From JAJCYL01 sp963664285 (GTDB lineage: Bacteria; Bacteroidota; Bacteroidia; Cytophagales; Cyclobacteriaceae), in NCBI GenBank assembly GCA_963664285.2, contig CAXXNX010000084.1, positions 143,359-207,358 on the forward strand: a stretch of 64,000 bases of DNA. Direction: 5' to 3'. The translations under genes and the position numbers were made by a program. A model generated the notes under the pieces. The model was not told the DNA's origin. It searched no databases and was given only the letters and a program-made list of their open reading frames with translations. Below are positions 8,959-17,743 of the stretch, piece after piece (position 1 is the first letter of the stretch; every line of letters starts with the position of its first letter).

Positions 8959-10509
8959 TCAACCTGGCTGGTGCGTCTCTTTAAGCAGATCGTTCACTTG
9001 CTTCACCGGATTAAAAGTTATTAGTGGCACCTCTACGAATATGCTTATCCAGTCCGACATAGAACCATTCCATAGTCCGGGCAGTTCCTGGGCCTTAAGA
9101 TCCTTGCCGTCTTTAGATTTTAACGTAATGAATCCTGTCTTTGGATCAACGTATTTGTTCAGATCAAACTTTTCACCCTTATAATCCTTCACAGCACACG
9201 CGAGATCCACGGGATTAAAATGCGTCGATTGACCGAAAATGTCTTTCTGTTCAGGATTATTGAGATCAAGTTGAGCTGTCTCTACTATTTGTAATGAAAT
9301 AGAACCATCATTATTCCGTGCCCAAAATGGTCCACCGCCAGGGTCACCAACATTAGAGACCATGCCGCTGGTTCTCATCGGGCGATTTAGTTTATTATGG
9401 AGATATTTTCTCCTTTCTTCATCGCTTATTGACCAATAGCTACCCGGCAATATGAAATTCAAATGGTCTCTACCAAAGTCAATAATTTCCTGTTCCAGGT
9501 CTTGATTCCAATTGCGATCAATTTCCTTTAGGTAGTTAAATACTTTTTGTTGAGCCTCTAACAATATCCCACCTATCACCCTTTTGTAAATATGAGTAGT
9601 TTCTTTGAGGTGATCGGGAACCACATTGTCAATGTTTTTGACGAAGATTAAATCTGACTCAATTTCATTAAGATTTGCTATTAATGCTCCATGACCCGCC
9701 GGCCTGAACAATAAACTACCATCCTTGTTGCGAAAGGGTTCATTGCTGAGATCCACGGCAATAGTATCAGTAGATTTTTTTTGTTCCGAATAGTTTACCT
9801 CATAGGTAACCTGGAATTGATCTTCATATTGGGTTTGGACTTCTTCAATATAACCTTGGAATTTAATTTTATGTTCTGGTGATACGGTAAAATAAAGTCT
9901 TACACTCCCTTGCTGATCTTTAGCATAATGCGCACCTTCAACCAAATGCTCTTCAGCAGGAGTCCTGGAGAATTCTCCGTATGGATGAAAGTCTATTAAT
10001 CCCTTGGGTAGGGTGCCATAGCTTAGCCCAGGTTCGTCTAATAAAAGTTGCAGGATTTCAATATATTTTCGCTTCAAGTGAGCCTCCTCCAAAGTTTCAC
10101 CATTGTGGTCATATTCTGCCTTCAAATGGTCATAAAAGGCGAAGTCATTGATGTGCTTAAAGAATGTGTACACCTCATTATGAGTCTCTCCTGAACTGAA
10201 CTTGCTGTAATCTTCGTCACTACCCGTATAATTCTCAACGAAAGCAAAGAGTGTTTTGAACATTCGGCTTGCGGCTCCAGATGCCGGAACAAATTTGACT
10301 ACGGAACTACTACCCAGTCGCGATTCGTATGACTCAACATACTTACCTATTTTCTCCTGATTCAAAATAAGAATACCATTATTCTCCGTTGCTGGCTTTT
10401 CTAATTTTAAGGGAGGAAAACCACTTTTAAAGTTTTCAATCTGTTGTTCTACCTGATCGATTGTTGAGCCTCTACTAATTATTTGTTTTTGGTCAGAATC
10501 CGAGAACAT
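8959..10509 (-). CDS. DUF4301 domain-containing protein
   Basis: 516 residues matching the DUF4301 family of Bacteroidota: VVKFVPASGAASRMFKTLFA near residues 70-90, LLFRPAGHGALIANLNEI, and the C-terminal MRTSGMVSNVGDPGGGPFWA. The nucleotidyltransferase-like GxA motif (ASGAASRMFK) suggests a nucleotide-binding fold, but no biochemical role is established as far as I know. The length is typical. The 5' side is followed at 10596 by the first IS30 copy, which sits about 87 bp upstream of the ATG and may have replaced part of the promoter. Confidence 0.88.
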   Translation of the reverse strand: MFSDSDQKQIISRGSTIDQVEQQIENFKSGFPPLKLEKPATENNGILILNQEKIGKYVESYESRLGSSSVVKFVPASGAASRMFKTLFAFVENYTGSDEDYSKFSSGETHNEVYTFFKHINDFAFYDHLKAEYDHNGETLEEAHLKRKYIEILQLLLDEPGLSYGTLPKGLIDFHPYGEFSRTPAEEHLVEGAHYAKDQQGSVRLYFTVSPEHKIKFQGYIEEVQTQYEDQFQVTYEVNYSEQKKSTDTIAVDLSNEPFRNKDGSLLFRPAGHGALIANLNEIESDLIFVKNIDNVVPDHLKETTHIYKRVIGGILLEAQQKVFNYLKEIDRNWNQDLEQEIIDFGRDHLNFILPGSYWSISDEERRKYLHNKLNRPMRTSGMVSNVGDPGGGPFWARNNDGSISLQIVETAQLDLNNPEQKDIFGQSTHFNPVDLACAVKDYKGEKFDLNKYVDPKTGFITLKSKDGKDLKAQELPGLWNGSMSDWISIFVEVPLITFNPVKQVNDLLKETHQPG

Positions 10510-10595
10510 ATTTTGGCGATTTTAGTATAAAATTCAATGTACAAGTATTACTTCGTTTTGTTCCAAATTTGGAAAACCTTACCATTTATAATTAT

Positions 10596-11693
10596 ACTAA
10601 TAAGTGCAATTGAAGGATGAAAAAGCTTTTAAGGGCTTTTTCATCCTTCAAAAGCCTGAACAGTGCAATCTTTGGATTGCAAAATGTCAAAAAACTACAC
10701 ACATCTCAGTATTGATCAAAGGTATCAAATTGAAGCATTATTGAAAACAGGAGCTACTCAAAAGGAGATTGCCTGTATCGTTCATTTTCACCCATCTACG
10801 ATCTCACGTGAGCTTAAGCGAGTGGGTTCAAGAGGTAGGGGAGCTGGTGTCTATCGAACAGCAAATGCACAAAGGAGGACCAATCTTCGTCATCAAGAAA
10901 AGCCAAAAAGAGTGATTTTCACCAAACCCATGAAAGACTGGATAGTTAACCGGCTCCAAGAAGATAGATGGAGTCCTGAATTGATCAGCCATCAGGGAAA
11001 GAAAACGAGAGAATGTCCACTTAGCCATGAATGGATTTACCAATGGATATGGGAATGTAAGCACACCAACCACCAGGAGAACCAAGAATACAAACAACTA
11101 TACACATATCTAAAACATGGCAAACGAAGGCGCAAACGAGGAAACAGAAAAGATCGTAGAGGTATTATCCCGAATAGGGTATCAATTGAACAGCGACCCC
11201 AGATCATTAACAAAAGGGAACGATTGGGAGATATAGAAGTCGATTTAATGATGGGTAAAAACCACAAAGGCTCTTTGTTGGTGATGACAGACCGAGCAAG
11301 TCTTTTTACCAGAATCAGAAAGATGCACAGTAAAAATGCCGATCAAATGGCCGAAGCTATTGTGGAGGAACTCTCTCAGGATAAACACAAACTGGAAACA
11401 CTCACTTTTGATAATGATATGGCATTTTCTAAACATGAGTTGATTGCTCAATCCCTTGATGTGGATGCCTATTTCACTCGTCCCTATACTAGTCAGGATA
11501 AATGGACAGTTGAAAATAGGATTGGGGTAATCAGAAGGTTTTATCCTAAGAAAACAGATATTAGATTTGTTACAGAGGAGCAAATCAAAGTTGTTGAAAA
11601 CAAAATCATATGAACGCCCTGTTAGAAAATTTAATTACCTAAACGCAAAGCAAGTGCTACAAAGGAAAATTGCACTTATTACTTGAACTTACA
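10596..11693 (+). mobile_element. IS30-family element, copy 1 (degenerate)
   Basis: Same element as the four other copies in this window. The right end (…TTATTACTTGAACTTACA) is intact. The left inverted repeat is cut: the first 10 or so bases seen in other copies (GCTGAGATCA) are replaced by unrelated AT-rich sequence and identity starts at ACTAATAAG. The subterminal hairpin is present at 10612-10649. With a lost terminus and a damaged transposase this copy is probably immobile. Confidence 0.9.
10684..11686 (+). pseudogene. IS30 transposase, copy 1 (frameshifted)
   Basis: IS30 transposase with an N-terminal helix-turn-helix (KNYTHLSIDQRYQIEALLKT) and DDE residues in EVDLMMG, TFDNDMAF and TVENRIG. 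Against the intact copies it lacks one Asn codon after RELKR, has Trp for Gly in DKGTVEN (next to the catalytic Glu), and carries an extra T near 11610 that shifts the last 25 or so residues out of frame. The ATG at 10684 was chosen over the upstream GTG at 10663 because IS30 transposases start just before the HTH. Confidence 0.85.
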
Positions 11694-11725
11694 ATATATA
11701 AAAGTTTAAAAGAAATATAATCTTC

Positions 11726-12062
11726 ATGTTAAACGAAGTCATAAATATTGCACCTTCCTTCTACGGATTGAGTTTGGTGCCACCGTGGGCGATTGGCTTG
11801 TAGTTGATGCTACCAGCTAAAGAAATCAACGACTTCGCGAATGGAGTTACTGAACACCGTGGGCGTTGCCAGCTTCAACAAGTTACTTATCTATGATGCT
11901 ATTAGAATGGCCGCAGCTGATGATGATTATTCGGATGATGAAAGGGAAAAAGTCTTTGAAGCGGCAGGTATATTAAAAATTAGACAGGAGGATCTGCTGT
12001 CTATCGAAGCTCTCATAGAAATGGAGATGGCTTTAGACAAGATGCGATTAAATATTTTCTAA
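11726..12062 (+). pseudogene. TerB-like small protein, broken into three frames
   Basis: Successive pieces read MLNEVINIAPSFYGLSLVPP from 11726, MLPAKEINDFANGVTEHRG from 11807, and KLLIYDAIRMAAADDDYSDD from about 11880 to 12062 in three frames. Together they make a plausible protein of about 110 residues. The AAADDDYSDDEREKVF segment resembles the acidic helical core of TerB-like proteins. Frame changes lie near 11800 and 11855. The last piece alone (11841-12062) could be translated from its own ATG. Family assignment is tentative. The C2-domain gene starts 3 bases after its stop, which suggests the pair was co-transcribed. Confidence 0.45.
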
Positions 12063-12064
12063 CT

Positions 12065-12415
12065 ATGGCTGGTACAGTTACAATTAAATTGATTTCACTT
12101 CAGTGCTTTTTTAGCGATGAAATGGACGGGGATGAGATTTTCCTCAAATATCAGGATCATAAAATTTGGCCTAAAGGCAAGTTGTTTGTTAGTATGAAAA
12201 GCGACATCAAGCAGATCGGTATCGATATTAATGGCGTTCCAACCGATAAGCCATTGGTTATTGAAGTGTGGGACTACGATCTGCTAAGTGCCAATGACCT
12301 CCTTGGAAAATTTACCATGGTCTTAGATGAATCGCATGGCTCATACCAAGTGAACATGGTACCTTCAAAACCAGAAGATATGGCCCGATATACCCTGGTA
12401 TGGGAAATCGTTTAA
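12065..12415 (+). CDS. Small C2-domain protein
   Basis: 116 residues covering one C2-like beta sandwich. GTVTIKLISLQCFFSDEMDG opens the fold and EVWDYDLLSANDLLGKF is the classic C2 stretch with acidic residues that bind calcium in eukaryotic C2 domains. There is no signal peptide or membrane helix, so it is probably cytosolic and may bind membranes or protein partners. Stand-alone bacterial C2 proteins are uncommon. It follows the TerB-like gene by 2 bases and its stop overlaps the stop region of the convergent GAF-like gene (12412-12414). Function is inferred from fold only. Confidence 0.65.
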   Translation: MAGTVTIKLISLQCFFSDEMDGDEIFLKYQDHKIWPKGKLFVSMKSDIKQIGIDINGVPTDKPLVIEVWDYDLLSANDLLGKFTMVLDESHGSYQVNMVPSKPEDMARYTLVWEIV

Positions 12416-14776
12416 TTCAAAGCTTCCTCTAAGTTTATACCTTCAAGCGCTTTGGGATCAACTGCTTTGTCATCTCTAACGGTGATTCTCAGTGCCTTCA
12501 GACCGCTCACACCCTGAAGATCCTCAAGAATAACCTTTTCAACCTCTTTGGTCAGGTATTTCTTTGACTGGAGGACTCTATATAGTGCATATATTCATCT
12601 GCATCACGATCGTTTGAATAAACGATAGCAATCTGACCTGGCTGGGTCAATCTTTCATCGGTATTCTTGATCAGCGCTTTGTCAATGCGTTTTTTGATGA
12701 TTTCGTAACGAATGTTGTAAGCTCCGTCGACATCAAATTTCTTTTCCTCCAATCGGAACCTGATAGAAAGTGGTACACTATGTGCCAGTATTAGGTGCGT
12801 CATATCTAACTCAATAGGAAGATTCGGCTTTAGACGCTCCGCTTTCCTGGCAACCTCGACCATGGTTATGATCTGCCATAACCTCATGTTTCTCAAGAAA
12901 ATGGGATCATAGTTCGATTCTTCCGTTAGGGAGTCACCTACGTATATATTGTATTCAACCCCATCGGTAACATACTTCTCAAAGTAATGAGGGTATATCT
13001 CCTGGGCTTTTATTTGTTCCTTTTCAAGGAAAGTAGATATCTTATCATTGATCAAGGTGAGACTTTCTTCAAATGCCCTTCTTCGCTTATACACGACACC
13101 CAACTCCGGATCTATGACCTTCCAATAAGTAGAAGATACTTTTGCGAATTCGGAGCAATTGCCTGCAATATTCTTAAAAAGTGGTTCAATCGAAGCATGA
13201 AGGAAATCAAGCACTTCCACTTCGTCCCCGGATGATAACCCACTCTTCAATCTCTTCTTGAACTTCCCAAGCCTAAAACTCAGTTCATCCAAAGCATGCA
13301 TCGGCTTGAATTCCGAAGCCCGTCCCAATACATTAATGGCCAGATCTAATTGCTCCGTTAAGTCTGCTTGTATCGCTTTATTCCTCTCCGTAGAAGATCC
13401 GCGTATATCGGATGCGCCATATAAAGGCAAAACGTCTTTAAAAACTATGGGTTCCAGTTCGACTTTTCCATCCTGCTCAAGATTATCAAGCATGCTATTA
13501 GCAGCTTTGAGGAACTTCCACTCAACTGTCGGATGTATGGACGTATAAGACTCTTTGAGGAGAGCTTGTACTTTAATCTCAGTTTCATCAGCATTCTGTT
13601 TTAAAGCTAATGAGAACAATGGCAACACCTCATTCAGCTTATCAAAAGCAAACGAGTTCAAATCTCCCACCTTCGGGGAGCCAAGCTTTAACAGGCCCAG
13701 GAATTTATCCCCATAAAAAAGTGGAGATAGCAGTAAGCTGCTATAACCTTCTTTAATCAATATTTCCTCAAATTCACCAAAGAATTTATTTTTATGAAGA
13801 TCCTCTAAGATCAATGTCTCTTTACGTTGCGAAAAGAATTCATAAATCTCCTGAATTGGACAACTCTCAGCATGCTCATCCGGGTCGAAATTATAACTGG
13901 TGTGACTGGCCAGATCAATAAATCTGCCCTGGTTTTTTTCAAAAGACGCCAGACCCATAGTAACATCTGATAAGCCCAATAGGGATTTTACATGTTCCTG
14001 AACCTTATTAAGATTTTCCTTGTCATTCAAGCAACCCTTTTTAAGTAGGCTATCCTTTAAAAGTGAAGTGACCTGTTCTTCGGTGATGTCAATCATGGAA
14101 TAAAGAGCAAATCCAAGGAAAACAAACCGATCAGCCGGTAAGTGTTTTGCCCACAATTCAATATTATTAGGATTGCTTAATAAGAATTGAATATCCTCCT
14201 CACTCAAATCAGGCAAGTCACCGTTTAAAGTAATCTCACAAAACCGGGTGGTAATGGTGACCTTGTAGTACTTCATTAAACCCGTATGCTGTTGTTTTAC
14301 GGGAAAAATTAATGTTTTAGCAATAGGAACGGTGACACCATAAAACTGCTCCATAATTGAATGATAGGCAGCCATCGTTTTCTTCTTCCAAAGATCGTTT
14401 TTGTCAACAGATGCAACCATCTTCTCTATTCCGCCTATTTCTTCCATCAAGTTGTCAAAAGACTTGGTAGTGTAGACAAAATCCATTTGGAAGGGTGGAA
14501 CTACGGCCACTAGTTGATCATGTATCAGCGCTGGTGGAAGAACTGCTGACATTAACCATTGAATGGTTTCAATATTCTTTTCAATGATTTTTGGATCATC
14601 TATTGGTTCTTTTAGCTCGGGAGCCGAGTTTATTTTATCCAGTATATCCCGAGCCACCGGATCGGACAGGGCTCCTTTCTCCTGCGCCCTCAATTCCCAA
14701 AACCAATTATAGTAGAGAGACTAAATTTAGTCTCAAATGGAAAATCATTAAGTATGTTCTTCTTTCTGGTGCTCAT
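12412..14776 (-). pseudogene. Large GAF-domain-like cytoplasmic protein, two single-base frameshifts
   Basis: The long central frame (12552-14693) has neither a good start nor a natural end. Upstream, another frame gives an ATG at 14776 with MSTRKKNILNDFPFETKFSL then STIIGF joining to WELRAQEKGAL if one T is added to the T4 run at 14697-14702. Downstream, a third frame gives LTKEVEKVILEDLQGVSGLK and a stop at 12412 if one base is added near 12572. The corrected product is 788 residues. Residues about 260-390 look GAF-like (LSPLFYGDKFLGLLKLGSP). The rest is helical and unassigned. It has no membrane segment. Confidence 0.65.
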
Positions 14777-14948
14777 GATGCTTGCCGTTGACCTCAATTA
14801 ACGAAACCTGATACCAGTTGGTTTCTGTTTCCAAAGTTAATTTAAAATTAACCTTTAACCTTTTGATTATCAATTATCTATAAATATGCAGCAATCCAAT
14901 GACAGTCGGATTTGGTTCAATGTGGATTTAATGGTGGATACAGGAAAT
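14777..14948. other. Intergenic region between the GAF-like and rhodanese genes
   Basis: 172 bases, AT-rich. A run TTAATTTAAAATTAACC and neighbouring AT-rich stretches could hold a promoter for the minus-strand GAF-like gene. I see no open frame, RNA gene or clear terminator. Confidence 0.3.
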
Positions 14949-15494
14949 TTAATTCTTCCCTAGTAACGACATTTTGCAGGGAAGTTTTTCGGTGGAGGCA
15001 CTATTCCAGGTGGTCATTCCACCCAACATGTTTTTGATGTTAGTGAAACCATTCTCCGCCAGGGATTTACTTGCTCGTGGGCTCCTCATACTAATTGAAC
15101 AATACACAATGATTTCATCCTCCTTGAAATTATCTAATTCCATCATACGATCCTCAAGCTCTTGGATGGGAATATTGATTGCGTTGGTTAAATATCCTAA
15201 ATCAGAAGTTTCACCGCTAAATTCCCCTACTGTTCTAACATCCAATAGTAACACATTTGGATTTTGCTCAACTATGTCACAAACGTCCTCAAGATAAATG
15301 TGAGTATAGCTCAATCCTTCATTGATATTGGCTTTATTCAATAACTCCATCGAGCAAACGGTACACTGACCCGGACCATCAAAAACTAAATTATGACAAT
15401 CAAAAGAGCAGGGTGGACATATATATTCTTTCTTTTGTTGAGCAAATGTTGTGATTGAAAAAACAATAAGTAATAAAATGTTCAAGCTTCTCAT
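14949..15494 (-). CDS. Exported rhodanese-domain protein with an N-terminal metal-binding-like cysteine motif
   Basis: 181 residues. A signal peptide (SLNILLLIVFSITTFA) is followed by a cysteine-rich stretch, YICPPCSFDCHNLVFDG then GQCTVCSMEL, resembling the heavy-metal-binding CPMHP-type domain of Bacteroidota exported proteins. Residues about 70-170 are a rhodanese domain with the active-site loop VYCSISMRSPRAS containing the catalytic Cys. Likely periplasmic, perhaps in sulfur transfer or metal/thiol handling; the substrate is unknown. It is monocistronic on the minus strand. Confidence 0.8.
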   Translation of the reverse strand: MRSLNILLLIVFSITTFAQQKKEYICPPCSFDCHNLVFDGPGQCTVCSMELLNKANINEGLSYTHIYLEDVCDIVEQNPNVLLLDVRTVGEFSGETSDLGYLTNAINIPIQELEDRMMELDNFKEDEIIVYCSISMRSPRASKSLAENGFTNIKNMLGGMTTWNSASTEKLPCKMSLLGKN

Positions 15495-15609
15495 TCAAAT
15501 ATGGTTTTAAAACCGAAGTTTAAAGAAGTCCCTTTTTAAATAAGGTTAACGAAAAGTTAAAATAGTTAAGAGAGTAGTTAAAGTTCGCCTGATCGCAAAC
15601 GGAGAAAAT

Positions 15610-16320
15610 TTATTCCTCATAGCCAAATACTTTTTTTAGTAACGCGGTGGTTCTGGCTACAGGATCTTTCCTGATATTCGCTTCTTCGTTAGCAACTAAT
15701 TGAAACAAACCTTTCATCGCCAGGTTAGTGGCGTAGTCGTCAAGATCAGGATTAACCTTATCAACAAAAGGAACCTGGTTGTAACGGCGTACTAAATCAC
15801 CGTAGTATTTTGTAGCATTAACCTTGTCTAAACTGTTTTTAATTATGGGTTTGAATGAATTGTAAAGGGCTTTCGAGGTTGTTCTTTGTAAATACTGAGT
15901 AGCAGCGTTATTCTCTCCTTTGAGTATACCCCAGGCATCCTGAATAGTCATTTGCTTGATTGCGGATATAAAAATGGGTTTGGCACTTTTTGCAGCATCC
16001 TCAGCGCCCCTGTTCAAGGTTATGATAAAGCGATCAACTTCTCTGCCCAATCCAATATCCCTTAGGGTATTAGCTACCTTTATAGCATCGGGCGGAAAGG
16101 GAAGCTTGATCAATGAATTTTTGAAGTACCCGTCTTTTTTGGAAGCATTGTCAGATCCTTTAGTTATACCTTGAATAAGGGCTTCCCGTAAACCTGATGT
16201 AACTTCTGAATTAGACGGTTTACCATCTTTTAGATAGTCGTCGATTGTTTGATTGATCTGCTGAACAGTACAAGCTTGGCTAATCGTAAGTATAATTGCG
16301 AATAGAATTATCCTTTTCAT
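15610..16320 (-). CDS. DUF4197 domain-containing lipoprotein
   Basis: 236 residues starting with a lipoprotein signal (IILFAIILTISQAC). The body matches DUF4197: GLREALIQGITKGSDNASKK, FPPDAIKVANTLRDIGLG and DAWGILKGENNAATQYLQ, with a C-terminal DDYATNLAMKGLFQLVA. It is predicted to be all-helical and periplasmic or outer-membrane anchored. No function is established for the family to my knowledge. It is divergent from cinA, with 87 bp between the starts. Confidence 0.88.
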   Translation of the reverse strand: MKRIILFAIILTISQACTVQQINQTIDDYLKDGKPSNSEVTSGLREALIQGITKGSDNASKKDGYFKNSLIKLPFPPDAIKVANTLRDIGLGREVDRFIITLNRGAEDAAKSAKPIFISAIKQMTIQDAWGILKGENNAATQYLQRTTSKALYNSFKPIIKNSLDKVNATKYYGDLVRRYNQVPFVDKVNPDLDDYATNLAMKGLFQLVANEEANIRKDPVARTTALLKKVFGYEE

Positions 16321-16407
16321 ATTCGGTGATTAAATCCCGTGTTAAAATGAGGATAATCCCGCTAAAAATGAAATTATTTAGTTCTTCAAGAAAGAAATTA
16401 TATTGAC

Positions 16408-17694
16408 ATGCAAGACATTCGAGCGGAGATATTAACTATTGGTGACGAAATTCTCTATGGCCAAATAGTGGATACCAATTCTCAGTGGATAAGTGAGCAG
16501 CTAAGTCTCGCTGGGATAAAGACTATCCGCAAAACAATCGTAGGAGATGTGCGGGAGGAAATTCTATCCTCGTTCAAAGAAGCTGAATCCAGGGTGCAAA
16601 TTATTCTTATAACCGGGGGACTGGGACCTACCAAAGATGACCTGACTAAACCCCTTTTGGCTGAATATTTTAATTCACCTCTTAAGATGGACAACGAATC
16701 TTTGGCTGAAGTAAAGAAATTTTTTGAGAAAAGGGGAAGTGAACTCACAGGATTAAATCGCAAACAGGCAGAACTTCCCGAGGCCTGTCAAAAAATAACC
16801 AATCGAATGGGAACCGCTCCCGGCATGTGGTTTGAAAAGGAAGGAAAAGTTTTCGTTTCCATGCCAGGGGTTCCTTTAGAAATGAAAACAATGATGACAG
16901 AGCAAATTGTCCCCAGACTACGTGATTTCTTTCATACTCCGGTTATCTATCACAAAATAGTACGAACTATCGGCATAGGAGAGTCTTTCCTTTCGGAAGA
17001 AATAGCCGAATGGGAAGACGCCCTTCCGGACAATATCAAGTTGGCATATTTACCTTCAATGGGTCAGGTTAAATTGAGGCTTACAGCCTTAGGAGAAAGT
17101 AAAGTATTACTCACGTCACAGGTAGAAAAAGAAATTGAAAAACTTTTGCCCCTGGCTGGAAAATATATTTATGGATATGATCTTGAGGAAATTCAGGAGG
17201 CGGTGGGAAAATTGTTGCGGGACAAAGGACTCACTTTGTCCACCGCTGAAAGTTGCACAGGTGGTTACCTGGCCCATCTCATTACACAGATATCGGGAAG
17301 CTCAGATTATTTTCAAGGCGCCATCGTGACTTATTCCAATGAGGTTAAGATGAATCAACTGAATGTTGACAAAGAAACATTGGAAACTCATGGCGCCGTC
17401 AGTGAGGAAACTGCCAAAGAAATGGCCGGGAATGTGAGAGAGAAACTGAACACCTCTATTGGGTTAGCCACAACAGGAGTGGCCGGTCCAGGTGGCGGAT
17501 CAGAAGAAAAACCGGTTGGGACTGTTTGGATAGCTTATGCTGATGAGCAAAGAACTGTGGCCAGAAAACTCTTATTATCCAGTGATCGGCTGCTTAATAT
17601 ACAACTGACCGCAACAATTGGCTTGAACCTGCTCCGTATTCAGATTCTAAAGAATTATCCATCGCCCAAAACTGACGAACAACTATCCAAATAA
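16408..17694 (+). CDS. cinA: CinA-family protein (nicotinamide-nucleotide amidohydrolase and MoaB-like domains)
   Basis: 428 residues, two domains. Residues 1-170 are the MoCF_biosynth/COG1058 part (AEILTIGDEILYGQIVDTNS, GGLGPTKDDLTK, GTAPGMWFEKEGK). Residues about 265-420 are the CinA C-terminal amidase (LSTAESCTGGYLAHLIT, then GVAGPGGGSEEKPVGTVWIA). CinA proteins recycle pyridine nucleotides by ADP-ribose hydrolysis and NMN deamidation, and are competence-associated in some Gram-positives. The length is normal and all motifs are intact. It is followed 49 bp later by yfhO. Confidence 0.93.
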   Translation: MQDIRAEILTIGDEILYGQIVDTNSQWISEQLSLAGIKTIRKTIVGDVREEILSSFKEAESRVQIILITGGLGPTKDDLTKPLLAEYFNSPLKMDNESLAEVKKFFEKRGSELTGLNRKQAELPEACQKITNRMGTAPGMWFEKEGKVFVSMPGVPLEMKTMMTEQIVPRLRDFFHTPVIYHKIVRTIGIGESFLSEEIAEWEDALPDNIKLAYLPSMGQVKLRLTALGESKVLLTSQVEKEIEKLLPLAGKYIYGYDLEEIQEAVGKLLRDKGLTLSTAESCTGGYLAHLITQISGSSDYFQGAIVTYSNEVKMNQLNVDKETLETHGAVSEETAKEMAGNVREKLNTSIGLATTGVAGPGGGSEEKPVGTVWIAYADEQRTVARKLLLSSDRLLNIQLTATIGLNLLRIQILKNYPSPKTDEQLSK

Positions 17695-17743
17695 AGGACT
17701 GAATTGTTCTGATTATCACTAATTTGCGGGCCTTATAAATCTT

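Noticed and set aside
10663..10683. Upstream GTG start of the IS30 transposases (adding MQSLDCK)
   Set aside because: IS30 transposases begin just before the HTH; the ATG 21 bases later matches the family start better, and the extra codons overlap the end of the IS leader.
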